Positions 1 through 8,306 of a stretch of DNA of 64,000 nt are shown here, piece by piece. How positions within the stretch are numbered: position 1 is the stretch's first letter; each line of letters opens with the position of its first letter. The position numbers were made by a program, and so were the translations under genes. Below the pieces are notes generated by a model. That model did not search any database, had not been told where the DNA came from, and saw nothing but the letters and a program-made list of their open reading frames with translations. The stretch comes from Hungatella sp. (GTDB taxonomy: Bacteria; Bacillota; Clostridia; Lachnospirales; Lachnospiraceae), in contig WASS01000013.1 of NCBI GenBank assembly GCA_009712635.1, forward strand, positions 115,486 to 179,485. The letters are read 5' to 3'.

Positions 1-249
1 AACACCGGAGGGAAGGATCCCACTGTAATCGCCGTGTATGAAAAAATCAATTCCTCCTCCGAACATAATTCCAAATCCAACAAACCAGTAAATGGGGGTT
101 CCGATGCAGAAATCCATCAGATTTTTCATGATAATATTTCCCGAATTCTTCGCTCTGGTAAACCCTGCCTCTACCATGGCGAAGCCTGCCTGCATAAAAA
201 ATACCAGCGCAGCTCCAAACAGAACCCAGATTGTATTGACCGCTGACAT
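1..249 (-). CDS. amtB: Ammonium transporter (Amt family), N-terminal 83 residues; runs off the left edge
   Basis: Ammonia/ammonium channel of the inner membrane. Reading leftward from the ATG at 247-249 gives MSAVNTIWVLFGAALVFFMQ, followed by the Amt hallmark AGFAMVEAGFTRAKN and a second hydrophobic stretch (GTPIYWFVGFGIMFGGG). This is the first membrane helix and the start of the second; the rest lies outside the window. A GGAGG site at about 255-259 lies within the last codons of the upstream malY gene, whose stop is 4 bases away, so the two are almost certainly co-transcribed. Family assignment is firm; specificity for ammonium is from the family. Confidence 0.93.
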   Translation of the reverse strand, partial: MSAVNTIWVLFGAALVFFMQAGFAMVEAGFTRAKNSGNIIMKNLMDFCIGTPIYWFVGFGIMFGGGIDFFIHGDYSGILPSGV

Positions 250-253
250 ATGA

Positions 254-1438
254 CTACCTCCGTTCCTTATATCGATTTACCGCCTCCAAAAGCCGTTCCA
301 TTGCCTCTTTTAAGACCCATAACGGACATGCAATATTAATCCGTTCAAATCCTCTTCCACCCTCTCCGAAGATATATCCCTCGTCTAAGAACAGCTGCGC
401 TTCCATCTGCATGAATTTTTCCAGTTCCTGATAATCCATTCCCAGTTTGTTAAAATCCAGCCACTGCAGATAGGTTCCCTGAAGATCGTAAACCTTTACT
501 TCCGGCAGATTGTCTGCAACAAATTTCTCAACAAATTTCTTATTTTCCTCAAGGTGCAAAAGCAGTTCATCAAGCCATGCCTCACACTGGGTATAGGCGA
601 TCTCACATGCTTTATAGCCCATTAAATTTAAAGAATGATAGCCTCTTGCAGCAGTCACCTTTTCCCGCATTCCCTCATTGGCAATAAAATGATTGGAGGT
701 CTGAAATCCTGCCAGATTAAAGGTTTTGCTGGGGGCGGTGGAAATCACACAGTTATTTACATATTTCTCTTCCAGCGTTCCCATGGAAATATGGTGGTAA
801 CCTGGAAGGATCAGATCAAAATGGATCTCATCAGAAATAATAAAAACTCCGTTTTTTAAGCAGATATCCCCGATCTTTGTCAACTCCTCCTCTGTCCATA
901 TCCGGCCTACAGGATTATGGGGACTGCATAATATAAGAAGAGTTACATCTTTTCTCGCCGCTTTTTCCTCGAAATCGGCAAAATTGATCTCATAGCAATC
1001 CCCTGTATTAATTAGTTCTGTCGTTACCAGCGTCCGTTTATTGTTCTCCACTGACATGCGGAATGGATAATAGACAGGAGTCATTATTAGGACTGCATCT
1101 TCTGGCTCTGTAAAAGCCGCTACCATCTGACCAAGACCAGGCACCACTCCCGCTGTCTCCACAATCCATTCCCGTTTGGGAGAAAAACCATGGCGTTTTT
1201 CCATCCAGCCGATTACGCTGTCATAATAGGCGTCAGTAGCTCCAGTATACCCCAATATGGACTGGTCTAAATATTCCTTTAATCCTTCAATGATCTCCGG
1301 TGGATTTTTCCACTCCATATCTGCTACGGAAAGAGGCACCACATTGGCCTTCACAGCCGGGTTTTTTACCTTCATATCATTCCATTTAAATGAACCGGCA
1401 TGGTCTCTTCTTACCAGGGTTTCAAAATCATAATGCAT
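254..1438 (-). CDS. MalY/PatB-family PLP aminotransferase (cystathionine beta-lyase type)
   Basis: Fold-type I PLP enzyme of 394 residues, the normal length for MalY/PatB C-S lyases, which split cystathionine, cystine or cysteine conjugates into a thiol, pyruvate and ammonia. Visible motifs: the N-terminal RRDHAGSFKWNDM block, VPLSVADMEW near residue 40, CSPHNPVGRIWTEEEL (substrate and PLP loop), ISDEIHFDLI, and SAPSKTFNLAG-like sequence TAPSKTFNLAG with the Schiff-base lysine at residue 238. It is the fifth gene of an operon behind an amino-acid ABC transporter and 4 bases ahead of an ammonium channel, which fits catabolism of an imported sulfur amino acid. No substrate can be fixed from sequence. 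Confidence 0.9.
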   Translation of the reverse strand: MHYDFETLVRRDHAGSFKWNDMKVKNPAVKANVVPLSVADMEWKNPPEIIEGLKEYLDQSILGYTGATDAYYDSVIGWMEKRHGFSPKREWIVETAGVVPGLGQMVAAFTEPEDAVLIMTPVYYPFRMSVENNKRTLVTTELINTGDCYEINFADFEEKAARKDVTLLILCSPHNPVGRIWTEEELTKIGDICLKNGVFIISDEIHFDLILPGYHHISMGTLEEKYVNNCVISTAPSKTFNLAGFQTSNHFIANEGMREKVTAARGYHSLNLMGYKACEIAYTQCEAWLDELLLHLEENKKFVEKFVADNLPEVKVYDLQGTYLQWLDFNKLGMDYQELEKFMQMEAQLFLDEGYIFGEGGRGFERINIACPLWVLKEAMERLLEAVNRYKERR

Positions 1439-1462
1439 TTGTCTTCCTCCGTTTTCCCTCTC

Positions 1463-2227
1463 TTATTCTTCACCTGCAGCCTGTGGATCTGTGATCCTCT
1501 TTAAAAACCGCTGTGTTCTTGGTTCTTTTGGATTCACCAGAATCTCAGAGGGTTTTCCTTCCTCAACAATGCTTCCGCCTTCCATAAATATGATCCTTGA
1601 TGCCACCTCTCTGGCAAATGAGATTTCGTGTGTTACAACGATCATGGTAATTCCTGTCTGTGCAACCGTTTTAATCGTGTTTAAAACCTCTCCTACCAGC
1701 TCCGGATCCAGCGCGGAAGTAGGTTCGTCAAACAGAATTACATCCGGATCCAGAATCAGTGCCCTTGCAATGCCGGCTCTCTGCTGCTGACCCCCGGAAA
1801 GCTGAGATGGATAAAAATCACACCGTTCTGACAATCCCACTTTAGCCAGAATGTCACGGCTCATCTTTTCCGCATCTGCTTTTGCTATTTTCTTAACTGT
1901 CACAAGACCTTCCATAACATTTTCCAAAATGGTTTTATTCTGAAATAAGTTATAGTTCTGAAATACCATGGCGGTCTTTCTTCTCAGCTCAATGACCTGG
2001 GTTTTGGAATGCTTTTTGCAGTCTAAACTAAAACCATTGACAGTTACACTGCCGTCATCTGCGCTGTCTAAAAAATTGACTGTACGAAGAAGTGTTGTTT
2101 TATCGGAACCGCTGGGTCCCAGAATTACCACAACATCTCCCTTTTCAATATTTAAATTAACTCCCTTTAAAATGTGGTTTTTCCCAAATGACTTATGGAT
2201 ATTGTTCAGTTCCACCATATTTGCCAT
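1463..2227 (-). CDS. Polar amino-acid ABC transporter ATP-binding protein with altered Walker A
   Basis: Cytoplasmic ATPase of a GlnQ/TcyC-type importer, 254 residues. Q-loop VFQNYNLF, signature [15 protein letters not shown], Walker [15 protein letters not shown] and the switch His (VVTHE) are intact. The Walker A motif reads [11 protein letters not shown] at residues 37-47: the glycine directly before the catalytic lysine is Asp42 (codon GAT, bases 2102-2104) where the family has GPSGSGKTTLL. That position is close to invariant, and Asp there should hinder phosphate binding. Either the transporter is impaired, the base is an error, or the strain carries a point mutation. It lies 34 bases after the permease gene 2262-2966. 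Confidence 0.93.
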   Translation of the reverse strand: MANMVELNNIHKSFGKNHILKGVNLNIEKGDVVVILGPSGSDKTTLLRTVNFLDSADDGSVTVNGFSLDCKKHSKTQVIELRRKTAMVFQNYNLFQNKTILENVMEGLVTVKKIAKADAEKMSRDILAKVGLSERCDFYPSQLSGGQQQRAGIARALILDPDVILFDEPTSALDPELVGEVLNTIKTVAQTGITMIVVTHEISFAREVASRIIFMEGGSIVEEGKPSEILVNPKEPRTQRFLKRITDPQAAGEE

Positions 2228-2261
2228 AATATCTGCTCCTTCCTCCTATTCATGTCCCCGC

Positions 2262-2966
2262 TCAGGCAGATGCGCCTGCCCGGAACTTTTTAAGCCGGTC
2301 CTCACAGATGCGGAATAATTTATTCAGTACAAAGCTGATTGCTTCGTAAATCAGTGTTGTCATGATATAGGCTTCAATGAAATTAAGTGCCGGCATAGCC
2401 AGTAAGTTTGCGGTTGCTGTTATCTCGTAAACCCCTACGTAATAAGCCAGAGACGTTCCCTTTACCAGACCCACAAAGATGCCGCCTAAGTTTGGAATGG
2501 CAATGGCAAGCGCCTGGGGAAAGATAATCCGCATCAGCGCCTGGGTTCTGGTCATTCCCACACTGAAGGCTGCTTCCATCTGCCCTTCATCAACGGCTGA
2601 TAAGGCGGAGCGGAATATTTCCGAGGAATAGGCCGCCTGGTCAAGAGCCAGGGCGATGATCGCATACACGATGGGGGGAACTGCATTGATATCAATGGTA
2701 ATTCCGATGCTCAGACCATAGCTGTATAAAAGAATGGGCAGTGCATAGTAAGAAATGTATAATAAAATCACCATGGGCACGCCTCTCATAAAGGAAACGA
2801 ACACAGCTGAAAACTGGGACAAAACAGGAACCCTGTGTTTTCTGATCAATGCGATGGAAAGACCAAGCAGCCAGCCTGCAGCAGCCGATACAAGAGACAT
2901 GAAGAGCGTGATGGGGACTGCAAGCATGATCTTTGGCAGCGCTTCTATGATAAATTTAAAATCCAT
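2262..2966 (-). CDS. Amino-acid ABC transporter permease (His/Glu/Gln/Arg/cystine type)
   Basis: Integral membrane subunit of 234 residues with about five hydrophobic segments. It carries the family core GVPMVILLYISYY, the ALAL/AAYSSEIFRSALSAVDEGQMEAA block and the EAA loop (EGQMEAAFSVGMTRTQALMRIIFPQALAIAIPNLG) that docks on the ATPase. It is one of two similar but non-identical permeases, so the membrane part is probably a heterodimer. Spacing to the preceding permease gene is 18 bases. Confidence 0.92.
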   Translation of the reverse strand: MDFKFIIEALPKIMLAVPITLFMSLVSAAAGWLLGLSIALIRKHRVPVLSQFSAVFVSFMRGVPMVILLYISYYALPILLYSYGLSIGITIDINAVPPIVYAIIALALDQAAYSSEIFRSALSAVDEGQMEAAFSVGMTRTQALMRIIFPQALAIAIPNLGGIFVGLVKGTSLAYYVGVYEITATANLLAMPALNFIEAYIMTTLIYEAISFVLNKLFRICEDRLKKFRAGASA

Positions 2967-2984
2967 CCTGTTTTCCTCTTTTCT

Positions 2985-3689
2985 TTAACTTGTTGCCTTT
3001 TTCCGGCCCTTTGTATAGATTTTTTCTGTAAATTTGCTGCAATACTCCAGGATAATACAGGCTGCCCAGAAAATGATTCCCGTTGCTATGTAAACTTCCA
3101 GGCGGTTTGCTCCATAGCTGGCAGAGCTGATGGCTCTTGCTTTTCCCATTAAATCGATGACACCGATTGCAAATGCCAGTGAGGTATCCTTAAACAGCAT
3201 GATGACGTTATTTCCCAGCGCAGGGATTGCAATGCCAAAGGCCTGGGGGAAAATGATACGGCGAAATGCTGTAAATTCCTTCATTCCCACACTGTAGGCC
3301 GCCTCCCTCTGCCCCTTATCCACTGCCAGATAAGAAGCTCTCATCATCTCCGCCATATTAGCGGAGCTGCTGAGGGAAAGACATGCCACAATAAATACGG
3401 TCTTGCTGACTCCTGTTAAATCAACTCCAACACTCTGAGCAAGCTGGGGGAGACCAAGATAGATTAAAAATATCAAAACAAGAGTTGGAATTCCTCTCAT
3501 AAATGCGATATAACCGTTAGCAATGGCTTTTGGCCACTTTCTTTTACCAATTCCGGCTGCAGTGACGAGAGCCCCAAGTGCCAGGCTGATTAAAAGCGAT
3601 ATCAGGAGAATCTCCATGGTAACAGGAAAAGCCCTTAATACATTGGGAATATAGCCCGGAATTGTCTCCGGTTTGAATGTGTTCTCCAA
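2985..3689 (-). CDS. Amino-acid ABC transporter permease, second subunit
   Basis: Also 234 residues and of the same HisMQ/GlnP family as its neighbour. The hydrophobic segments begin near residue 20; RGIPTLVLIFLIYLGLPQL and the EAA loop DKGQREAAYSVGMKEFTAFRRIIFPQ are recognisable. It lies between the binding-protein gene (29 bases upstream) and the other permease. The pair, the ATPase and the binding protein make a complete importer. Confidence 0.92.
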   Translation of the reverse strand: MENTFKPETIPGYIPNVLRAFPVTMEILLISLLISLALGALVTAAGIGKRKWPKAIANGYIAFMRGIPTLVLIFLIYLGLPQLAQSVGVDLTGVSKTVFIVACLSLSSSANMAEMMRASYLAVDKGQREAAYSVGMKEFTAFRRIIFPQAFGIAIPALGNNVIMLFKDTSLAFAIGVIDLMGKARAISSASYGANRLEVYIATGIIFWAACIILEYCSKFTEKIYTKGRKKATS

Positions 3690-3718
3690 ATCCTTTTCCC
3701 TCCATTTCTACAATCCGT

Positions 3719-4549
3719 TTATTTTACTGTTGTGCTGACCATATCTGCATATTTTGAAAATACATCCTGACCAAGATACTCGGATGCGATCTTTGATAAG
3801 GTTCCGTCCTTCACCATATCTTTTAATGCCCCGTCAATGGCAGTATTTAAATCATCTTTTCCTTTTGCACACATGATGTAGGTATCTTCTACCATAACGA
3901 CATCGGTAAGAGACAGATTATCAAGCTTTAATTCCTTTTGTACGCTGTCATAAGTGGACTGATAGGTAAGACTTGCATCTACCTGACCATTGGCAACCTG
4001 CTTAAAGCCGTCTGCTGTTGATAAGTCACTGACTGCGTTGATTTTCAATTCCTTTCCCGGGTGGCTTTCATTGTAAGCCATTAGCATGGAATATTCGTAA
4101 CTGGTGGGTGACTGGTTAATGGATTTTCCCGCCATATCATCCAATGTTTTGATTCCACTGTCCTTTTTCACACATAATGACATGGGAGAGAGACAGTAAT
4201 ACTGCTCAGGAAATAAGTATTTCTCTTTTCTTGCATCGCTTTTTACAAGCTGATGAGACAGTACATCCAGTGCGCCTGAGTCAATGGAAACAATGAGGGT
4301 ATTAAAATCCATTGCCTGAATATCAAATTCATATTTGTCAAGACGCTTATCAATTTCTTTTAATACTGCCACATCATAACCCACCGGCTCCCCCTTATCG
4401 TCCAGTGAGCAATACGGCGGCATTGCATTACCAGTACCTACCTTTACTTTTGTGACACCTGAACTCTGAGTTTTTCCGCATGCGGTCATAGACACCGCCA
4501 GTGTAAGAACCATAACCGAGCAAACTACATTTTTCATAATCTTTTTCAT
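3719..4549 (-). CDS. Amino-acid ABC transporter substrate-binding lipoprotein
   Basis: Extracellular family 3 solute-binding protein (SBP_bac_3), 276 residues. The start at 4549 is chosen because GGAGG lies 7 bases ahead of it; a longer frame from 4567 would put that site inside the gene. Residues 1-25 form a signal peptide (MKKIMKNVVCSVMVLTLAVS) ending in the lipobox MTAC, so the protein should be lipid-anchored. The motif MPPYCSLDDKGEPVGYDVAVL near the start of the mature part is the typical amino-acid-contacting region. First gene of the operon that runs to amtB; the promoter and terminator-bearing leader upstream control all six genes. Confidence 0.92.
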   Translation of the reverse strand: MKKIMKNVVCSVMVLTLAVSMTACGKTQSSGVTKVKVGTGNAMPPYCSLDDKGEPVGYDVAVLKEIDKRLDKYEFDIQAMDFNTLIVSIDSGALDVLSHQLVKSDARKEKYLFPEQYYCLSPMSLCVKKDSGIKTLDDMAGKSINQSPTSYEYSMLMAYNESHPGKELKINAVSDLSTADGFKQVANGQVDASLTYQSTYDSVQKELKLDNLSLTDVVMVEDTYIMCAKGKDDLNTAIDGALKDMVKDGTLSKIASEYLGQDVFSKYADMVSTTVK

Positions 4550-4587
4550 TTTTTTCTCCTCCTGCATCTGTCATCGTCGATTGAACA

Positions 4588-4622
4588 ACAAAAAAGGCGC
4601 TTGCTTTTATGCAAACGCCTTT
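4588..4622 (-). terminator. Intrinsic terminator inside the 5' leader (attenuator)
   Basis: On the minus strand AGGCGTTTGC, loop ATAAAA, GCAAGCGCCT pairs over 10 bp (one G-T) and is followed by TTTTTTGTTG. It lies downstream of a good promoter and about 40 bases upstream of the binding-protein start, so it would stop transcription before the operon unless an alternative structure forms. Confidence 0.85.
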
Positions 4623-4663
4623 GTCTACCTTCCGTTCCCCTTCCTGACGGCTGTGGAACTGTT
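4588..4663 (-). promoter_or_regulatory. Structured leader with riboswitch-like layout, class unknown
   Basis: Between the promoter and the terminator the transcript contains TGCCTAACAGTTCC, a short variable hairpin, then GGGGAACGGAAGGTAGAC and AAAGGCG. GTTCC can pair with GGAAC, and TGCCT can close the structure with AGGCG. The AGGCG bases are also the 5' arm of the terminator, so closing stem and terminator exclude each other. This is the usual design of a ligand- or protein-controlled ON switch. I do not recognise the class; the ACGGAAGGTAG block is only loosely like the GGACGGAAGTAGG of glutamine (glnA) aptamers. Confidence 0.5.
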
Positions 4664-4669
4664 AGGCAA

Positions 4670-4698
4670 AGTATATTCCATCGTTTTGCCTTTGTCAA
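4670..4698 (-). promoter_or_regulatory. Promoter of the amino-acid ABC/MalY/Amt operon
   Basis: TTGACA (4693-4698), 17-base spacer, TATACT (4670-4675) on the minus strand. This is close to the consensus for the main sigma factor. Start of transcription should fall near 4663, giving a leader of about 115 bases. Confidence 0.85.
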
Positions 4699-4816
4699 TA
4701 TTTTTTTATCAGGATAATAATGTTTTATTATTTTCACAAAAGCCAGTTGTCCATTTCTGACTATCAGTACATTTTTCACAAATTTTTAAGATTGACAGAT
4801 AATTCAAGGACAAGGA

Positions 4817-4846
4817 TTTACATATCAGGCTTTTTTGTTATATAAT
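4817..4846 (+). promoter_or_regulatory. Promoter of the YheO-like regulator gene
   Basis: TTTACA (4817-4822), 18-base spacer, TATAAT (4841-4846), 38 bases ahead of the gene. It is divergent from the operon promoter at 4670-4698. Confidence 0.65.
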
Positions 4847-4884
4847 AATCTAAAATTTATCAGACCATAAGGGGGCCAAACTCG

Positions 4885-5568
4885 ATGAGTGATATCATGA
4901 AGCACTACGAAGTGCTGACTAATTTTCTGGGAAATGTACTAAGTGACAATTATGAAATTGCACTTCTGGATCTAAGAGAAGGGAAACGCTGCATCACAGC
5001 CATAGCCAACGGACAAAACAGCGGCAGAACCGTTGGGGCTCCTTTAACGGACCTGGCTCTTAAAATCATAAGAGAAGGAATCTGGAAAAAAGAGCCGTAT
5101 CTGCTTAACTACAGCGGGCTGACAAAGGACAAGAGACCTTTGATCTCTTCAACCTTTTTTATTAAAGAGGGACAGGAGCTTTTAGGTATGCTCTGCCTGA
5201 ATGTTGACACGCAGATTTATCAGCAGCTGTGCCAGTCCATCTTAAAGCTTGGCGGATTGTCCATTGATTCTCCTTCCAGCAAGATCATTGACCTGCCTGT
5301 GGAACACACCGAAACCTTTACCAACGACATCGGTGATATCATTGCCAGTGCCATGCCGGATTACATCATGGAAAACCGCATACCTGCAGACCGCCTCACC
5401 CAGGATGAGAAGATCTTCATCGTAAAGCAGTTAAACGAAAAAGGAGTCTTTATGATCAAAGGCGCGGTCAGTGAGGCAGCCTTAAAACTGAATTGCTCCG
5501 ATGCCACCATTTACCGGTATTTAAGCAAAATTAGCAAGCAGGAGCAAAAAAAACAGATTGACTTTTAA
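4885..5568 (+). CDS. YheO/DauR-type transcriptional regulator (PAS-like plus HTH)
   Basis: Cytoplasmic DNA-binding protein of 227 residues. Residues 1-115 match the YheO-like PAS domain (MSDIMKHYEVLTNFLGNVLS, GAPLTDLALKII, ISSTFFIKE, LLGMLCLNVD), and the C-terminal third is the helix-turn-helix of the same family (EKIFIVKQLNEKGVFMIKG, VSEAALKLNCSDATIYRYLSK). DauR, the best-studied member, controls D-arginine catabolism. The divergent position next to an amino-acid importer suggests it controls that operon, possibly also the DUF401 gene 76 bases downstream. Ligand unknown. Confidence 0.88.
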   Translation: MSDIMKHYEVLTNFLGNVLSDNYEIALLDLREGKRCITAIANGQNSGRTVGAPLTDLALKIIREGIWKKEPYLLNYSGLTKDKRPLISSTFFIKEGQELLGMLCLNVDTQIYQQLCQSILKLGGLSIDSPSSKIIDLPVEHTETFTNDIGDIIASAMPDYIMENRIPADRLTQDEKIFIVKQLNEKGVFMIKGAVSEAALKLNCSDATIYRYLSKISKQEQKKQIDF

Positions 5569-5644
5569 AAAAAATGGTGCTAAACTCCCTGATAATATTT
5601 TATTGCAATAATAATTTTTTATCACACAACAGGGAGGAAATACA

Positions 5645-6859
5645 ATGGTATCAATGGAGCTGGTCAAACTTTTCCTGGTCTTTCTAGTCATTTTAGTACT
5701 GCTCTGGTTAAAAAGGCCCTTATGGCAGGCAATTGCGTGCAGCATCCTGCTGTCATTTTTTATTTTTCAAATTCCGGTTTCAAGTGTCTGTTCCATACTC
5801 ATCCGGGCTATATGTTCCAAAAGCACTGCAACTATTTTATTAAGCTTTTACACCATTACGTTCTTACAGCGAATGCTGGAAAAGCGGAATCTTTTAATGA
5901 CAGCAGAATCCTCATTAAACCATCTGTTCCGCAACCGGCGAATCACCACCATACTGGCTCCGATTTTCATCGGTCTTCTTCCTTCTGCAGGAGCCGTCTA
6001 TATCTGCGGATCAATTGTAGATTCTTCCTGCGGAGATTATTTAAGCAAAGAGGATAAAACCTTTGTCACCAGCTATTACCGACATATCCCGGAGAGCTTT
6101 CTTCCCACTTACTCATCTATTTTAATCGCACTGGGACTGGCAGGCGTTGAGACAGGAGACTTTCTTCTGTCCATGCTCCCAGCTGTAGGAATCCTGGTCT
6201 TTTTGGGCTATCTTTTTTATTTAAGAAAAATTCCAAGAGAAATTGTAAATGACCAGGGAATGTCAAAAAAGGCAGCGCTTAGACAGCTTATAAAAAGTCT
6301 GTGGACCATTGCCGCGGCCATTCTTCTCATTATTGCCTTTCATCTTGAGGTCTACATAGCAACCCCGCTTGTAATTGCCTTTTCGTTTTTCTTCTATCAC
6401 TTTTCCTTACGGGAAATCAAACCGTTTTTTCTTTCTGCACTGGAACCAAAAATCATTGTTAATACGCTTCTGATCATGATTTTTAAAGAGGTCCTTACCT
6501 ATACGGACGTAATTTCAAAACTTCCCGGTCTCTTTAGCGCCCTTCCCATACCGACTTATCTTGCCTTTGCACTGATCTTCTTCTTTGGCTCCATTGTAGG
6601 CGGATCAACTGCAATAATTGTGCTTTGCCTTCCTCTGGCCTTTGCAGCCATACCAGATGGAGGAGCTGCACTGATGATGCTTTTAATGTCCTCTTCCTAC
6701 TGTGCCATGCAGGTATCTCCCACTCACGTATGCCTTGCGCTGGTTACGGAATATTTCCACACGGGAATGGGGGATTTGTTAAAACGGACACTTCCTGTGA
6801 TCCTGATTTTTTTTCTCCTCATCCTCCTTTATTACCAAGTGCTGACTGCTCTTTTCTGA
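5645..6859 (+). CDS. DUF401-family integral membrane protein (predicted transporter)
   Basis: 404 residues, strongly hydrophobic with about ten membrane segments. The GLLPSAGAVYICGSIVD motif near residue 115 and the repeated GSIVGGSTAIIVLCLPLAFA segment near residue 315 place it in the DUF401 family, related to the ion-transporter superfamily of anaerobes. GGGAGG lies 8 bases before the ATG. It follows the YheO-like regulator by 76 bases with no terminator between, so the regulator and this transporter may form an operon; amino-acid or carboxylate transport is a guess. Confidence 0.82.
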   Translation: MVSMELVKLFLVFLVILVLLWLKRPLWQAIACSILLSFFIFQIPVSSVCSILIRAICSKSTATILLSFYTITFLQRMLEKRNLLMTAESSLNHLFRNRRITTILAPIFIGLLPSAGAVYICGSIVDSSCGDYLSKEDKTFVTSYYRHIPESFLPTYSSILIALGLAGVETGDFLLSMLPAVGILVFLGYLFYLRKIPREIVNDQGMSKKAALRQLIKSLWTIAAAILLIIAFHLEVYIATPLVIAFSFFFYHFSLREIKPFFLSALEPKIIVNTLLIMIFKEVLTYTDVISKLPGLFSALPIPTYLAFALIFFFGSIVGGSTAIIVLCLPLAFAAIPDGGAALMMLLMSSSYCAMQVSPTHVCLALVTEYFHTGMGDLLKRTLPVILIFFLLILLYYQVLTALF

Positions 6860-6925
6860 TTTGACTCACTGTCCATTTTATGCTAGGATGTGCTTATCAA
6901 TTTACAATCAGAAAGGATTTACCAT

Positions 6926-7153
6926 ATGAACCTCATGAACCTTATGCAGCTGAAAGAGGCCTGGAGTATCTTTAAAGACAATCACCCGAAATTTCCCTTA
7001 TTCTTAAAAGCAGCTTCGGAAACTGCTTTAAAGGAAGGATCCATGATAGAAATCCGTGTCACATCTCCGGAAGGGAAAACACTGACTACCAACATGAAGC
7101 TGAAAGCCTCTGATCTTGAGCTGATAGAACAATTGAAATCATCTTTAAAATAG
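6926..7153 (+). CDS. Small conserved-looking cytoplasmic protein, function unknown
   Basis: 75 residues starting at MNLMNLMQLKEAWSIFKDNH, chosen because GAAAGGA lies 8 bases ahead; an upstream in-frame start at 6890 has no such site. Sequence is mixed alpha/beta: an N-terminal helix with hydrophobic face, a central IEIRVTSPEGKTLTTNMKL hairpin and a C-terminal helix (SDLELIEQLKSSLK). No signal peptide, no cysteines. Codon use matches the neighbours, so it is likely a real gene. I do not recognise the family. Confidence 0.65.
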   Translation: MNLMNLMQLKEAWSIFKDNHPKFPLFLKAASETALKEGSMIEIRVTSPEGKTLTTNMKLKASDLELIEQLKSSLK

Positions 7154-7157
7154 CAGG

Positions 7158-7186
7158 TTGTTGTTACTGGAAAGTTATGGTAGAAT
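7158..7186 (+). promoter_or_regulatory. Promoter of the secreted wall-binding protein
   Basis: TTGTTG (7158-7163), 17 bases, TAGAAT (7181-7186). The leader that follows can fold as GCCAT-GAAAC / GTTTC-ATGGC at about 7196-7221, just ahead of the GGAGGAG ribosome-binding site. Confidence 0.6.
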
Positions 7187-7243
7187 ACTTTCAGGCCATG
7201 AAACATCTACCGTTTCAATGGCAAAACAGGAGGAGTAAAAGGC

Positions 7244-8254
7244 ATGAAGAAACTAATCAAAGTATTTGTTGCTGCCTCACTTCTGTCAATCTCTGTTGCA
7301 TCTACCGCAATGGCTGGAACCTGGAAACAGGGTTCAGATGGCTGGCGGTGGAAGGAAGACGATCATACCTATACAGCATCTGCCTGGAAGTGGATCGATT
7401 CTGATAAAGACGGAATGGCGGAGTGCTACTATTTTAATGAAGAAGGAATCCTGGTAACCAATACCATGACTCCTGATGGCCGTACTGTGAATGAAGACGG
7501 CGCATGGACTGAGGATGGTATCGTACGCTTAAGAGCCGCCAACCCTTCCGTAGCCGTTCAGATGAAGAAAAAGGGAGCTCTTCTTTACAAGGATGCAGAC
7601 AAGAAAAGTTCTTCTTTACCAGGGCAGGATATCAACGCTGATATTGCCATGAATTTATATTACGACTGGCTGCAGATTCCGGTAATTATGAATATGCAGA
7701 TGAAATACCACGATATTAACACTCCCAGCATGGAGTTTTTATCCAACAGCACGGTAAAAACTCTGGGCATGGAAAAGGTTGATAGTTCCTTTTATACCGG
7801 CGGCTGTTATTACTCTGATTCCAAAGACAGCGGAAAGTATAAGATGAAAATCGGATACGAGGATATGACAAAGCATCTCACTCTTGGAGGTCTTACCGGA
7901 CAGTTTTGGGGATTTTTAGACAATGTACAGATCGCACAGGATCAGGACGGAAACAGTGTCATGTTTTATACCACTGAGGCAGACGGTCTGGAACAGTATT
8001 TAACCAAATTTTACGATAAAGTATGGCCTACACTTTCCGATTCGGATTACAAAATCACTGGTGTGACCGGTAAAGCAATTATCAGTCCGGACGGATATTT
8101 TTCCAAAGAACAGATCCTGATCTCCATGACTATTAACGAGGATGGAGAAACCATGGGACTGGATATGAGTGTAAATCTGGATTATAAAAATCCAGGTCAG
8201 ACGGTGGCAATTGCCTTTCCTTCAACGGATGGGTTTGAAGAAGTGGTGTATTAA
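7244..8254 (+). CDS. Secreted protein with N-terminal cell-wall-binding-like repeats
   Basis: 336 residues. Residues 1-24 are a signal peptide (MKKLIKVFVAASLLSISVAS, cleavage after AMA). The mature N-terminus has aromatic repeats of the choline-binding/glucan-binding type (GTWKQGSDGWRWKEDDHTY, SAWKWIDSDKDGMAECYYFN, EGILVTN), which usually hold proteins on the wall. Residues 100-336 form a domain I cannot name, rich in YYD, GGCYYSDSKD and SDYKITGV. RBS AGGAGG is well placed. Monocistronic: its own promoter and a strong terminator flank it. Confidence 0.75.
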   Translation: MKKLIKVFVAASLLSISVASTAMAGTWKQGSDGWRWKEDDHTYTASAWKWIDSDKDGMAECYYFNEEGILVTNTMTPDGRTVNEDGAWTEDGIVRLRAANPSVAVQMKKKGALLYKDADKKSSSLPGQDINADIAMNLYYDWLQIPVIMNMQMKYHDINTPSMEFLSNSTVKTLGMEKVDSSFYTGGCYYSDSKDSGKYKMKIGYEDMTKHLTLGGLTGQFWGFLDNVQIAQDQDGNSVMFYTTEADGLEQYLTKFYDKVWPTLSDSDYKITGVTGKAIISPDGYFSKEQILISMTINEDGETMGLDMSVNLDYKNPGQTVAIAFPSTDGFEEVVY

Positions 8255-8306
8255 AAAAGCGGAGGAAGCGGTTCTTGAACGAACTGCTTCCTCCGCTTTT
8301 TAATTT
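8254..8306 (+). terminator. Strong terminator, usable on both strands
   Basis: AGCGGAGGAAGCGGTTC, loop TTGAAC, GAACTGCTTCCTCCGCT (one mismatch) with A-rich 5' and T-rich 3' flanks. It ends the secreted-protein gene on the plus strand and the GyrI-like gene on the minus strand, whose last codons overlap its edge. Confidence 0.88.

Noticed and set aside
4588..4663. Calling the leader a glutamine (glnA) riboswitch
   Set aside because: Only a short block resembles the aptamer; the expected CGTTCA/GGACGGAAGTAGG pair is not matched exactly and known cases are mainly in other phyla.
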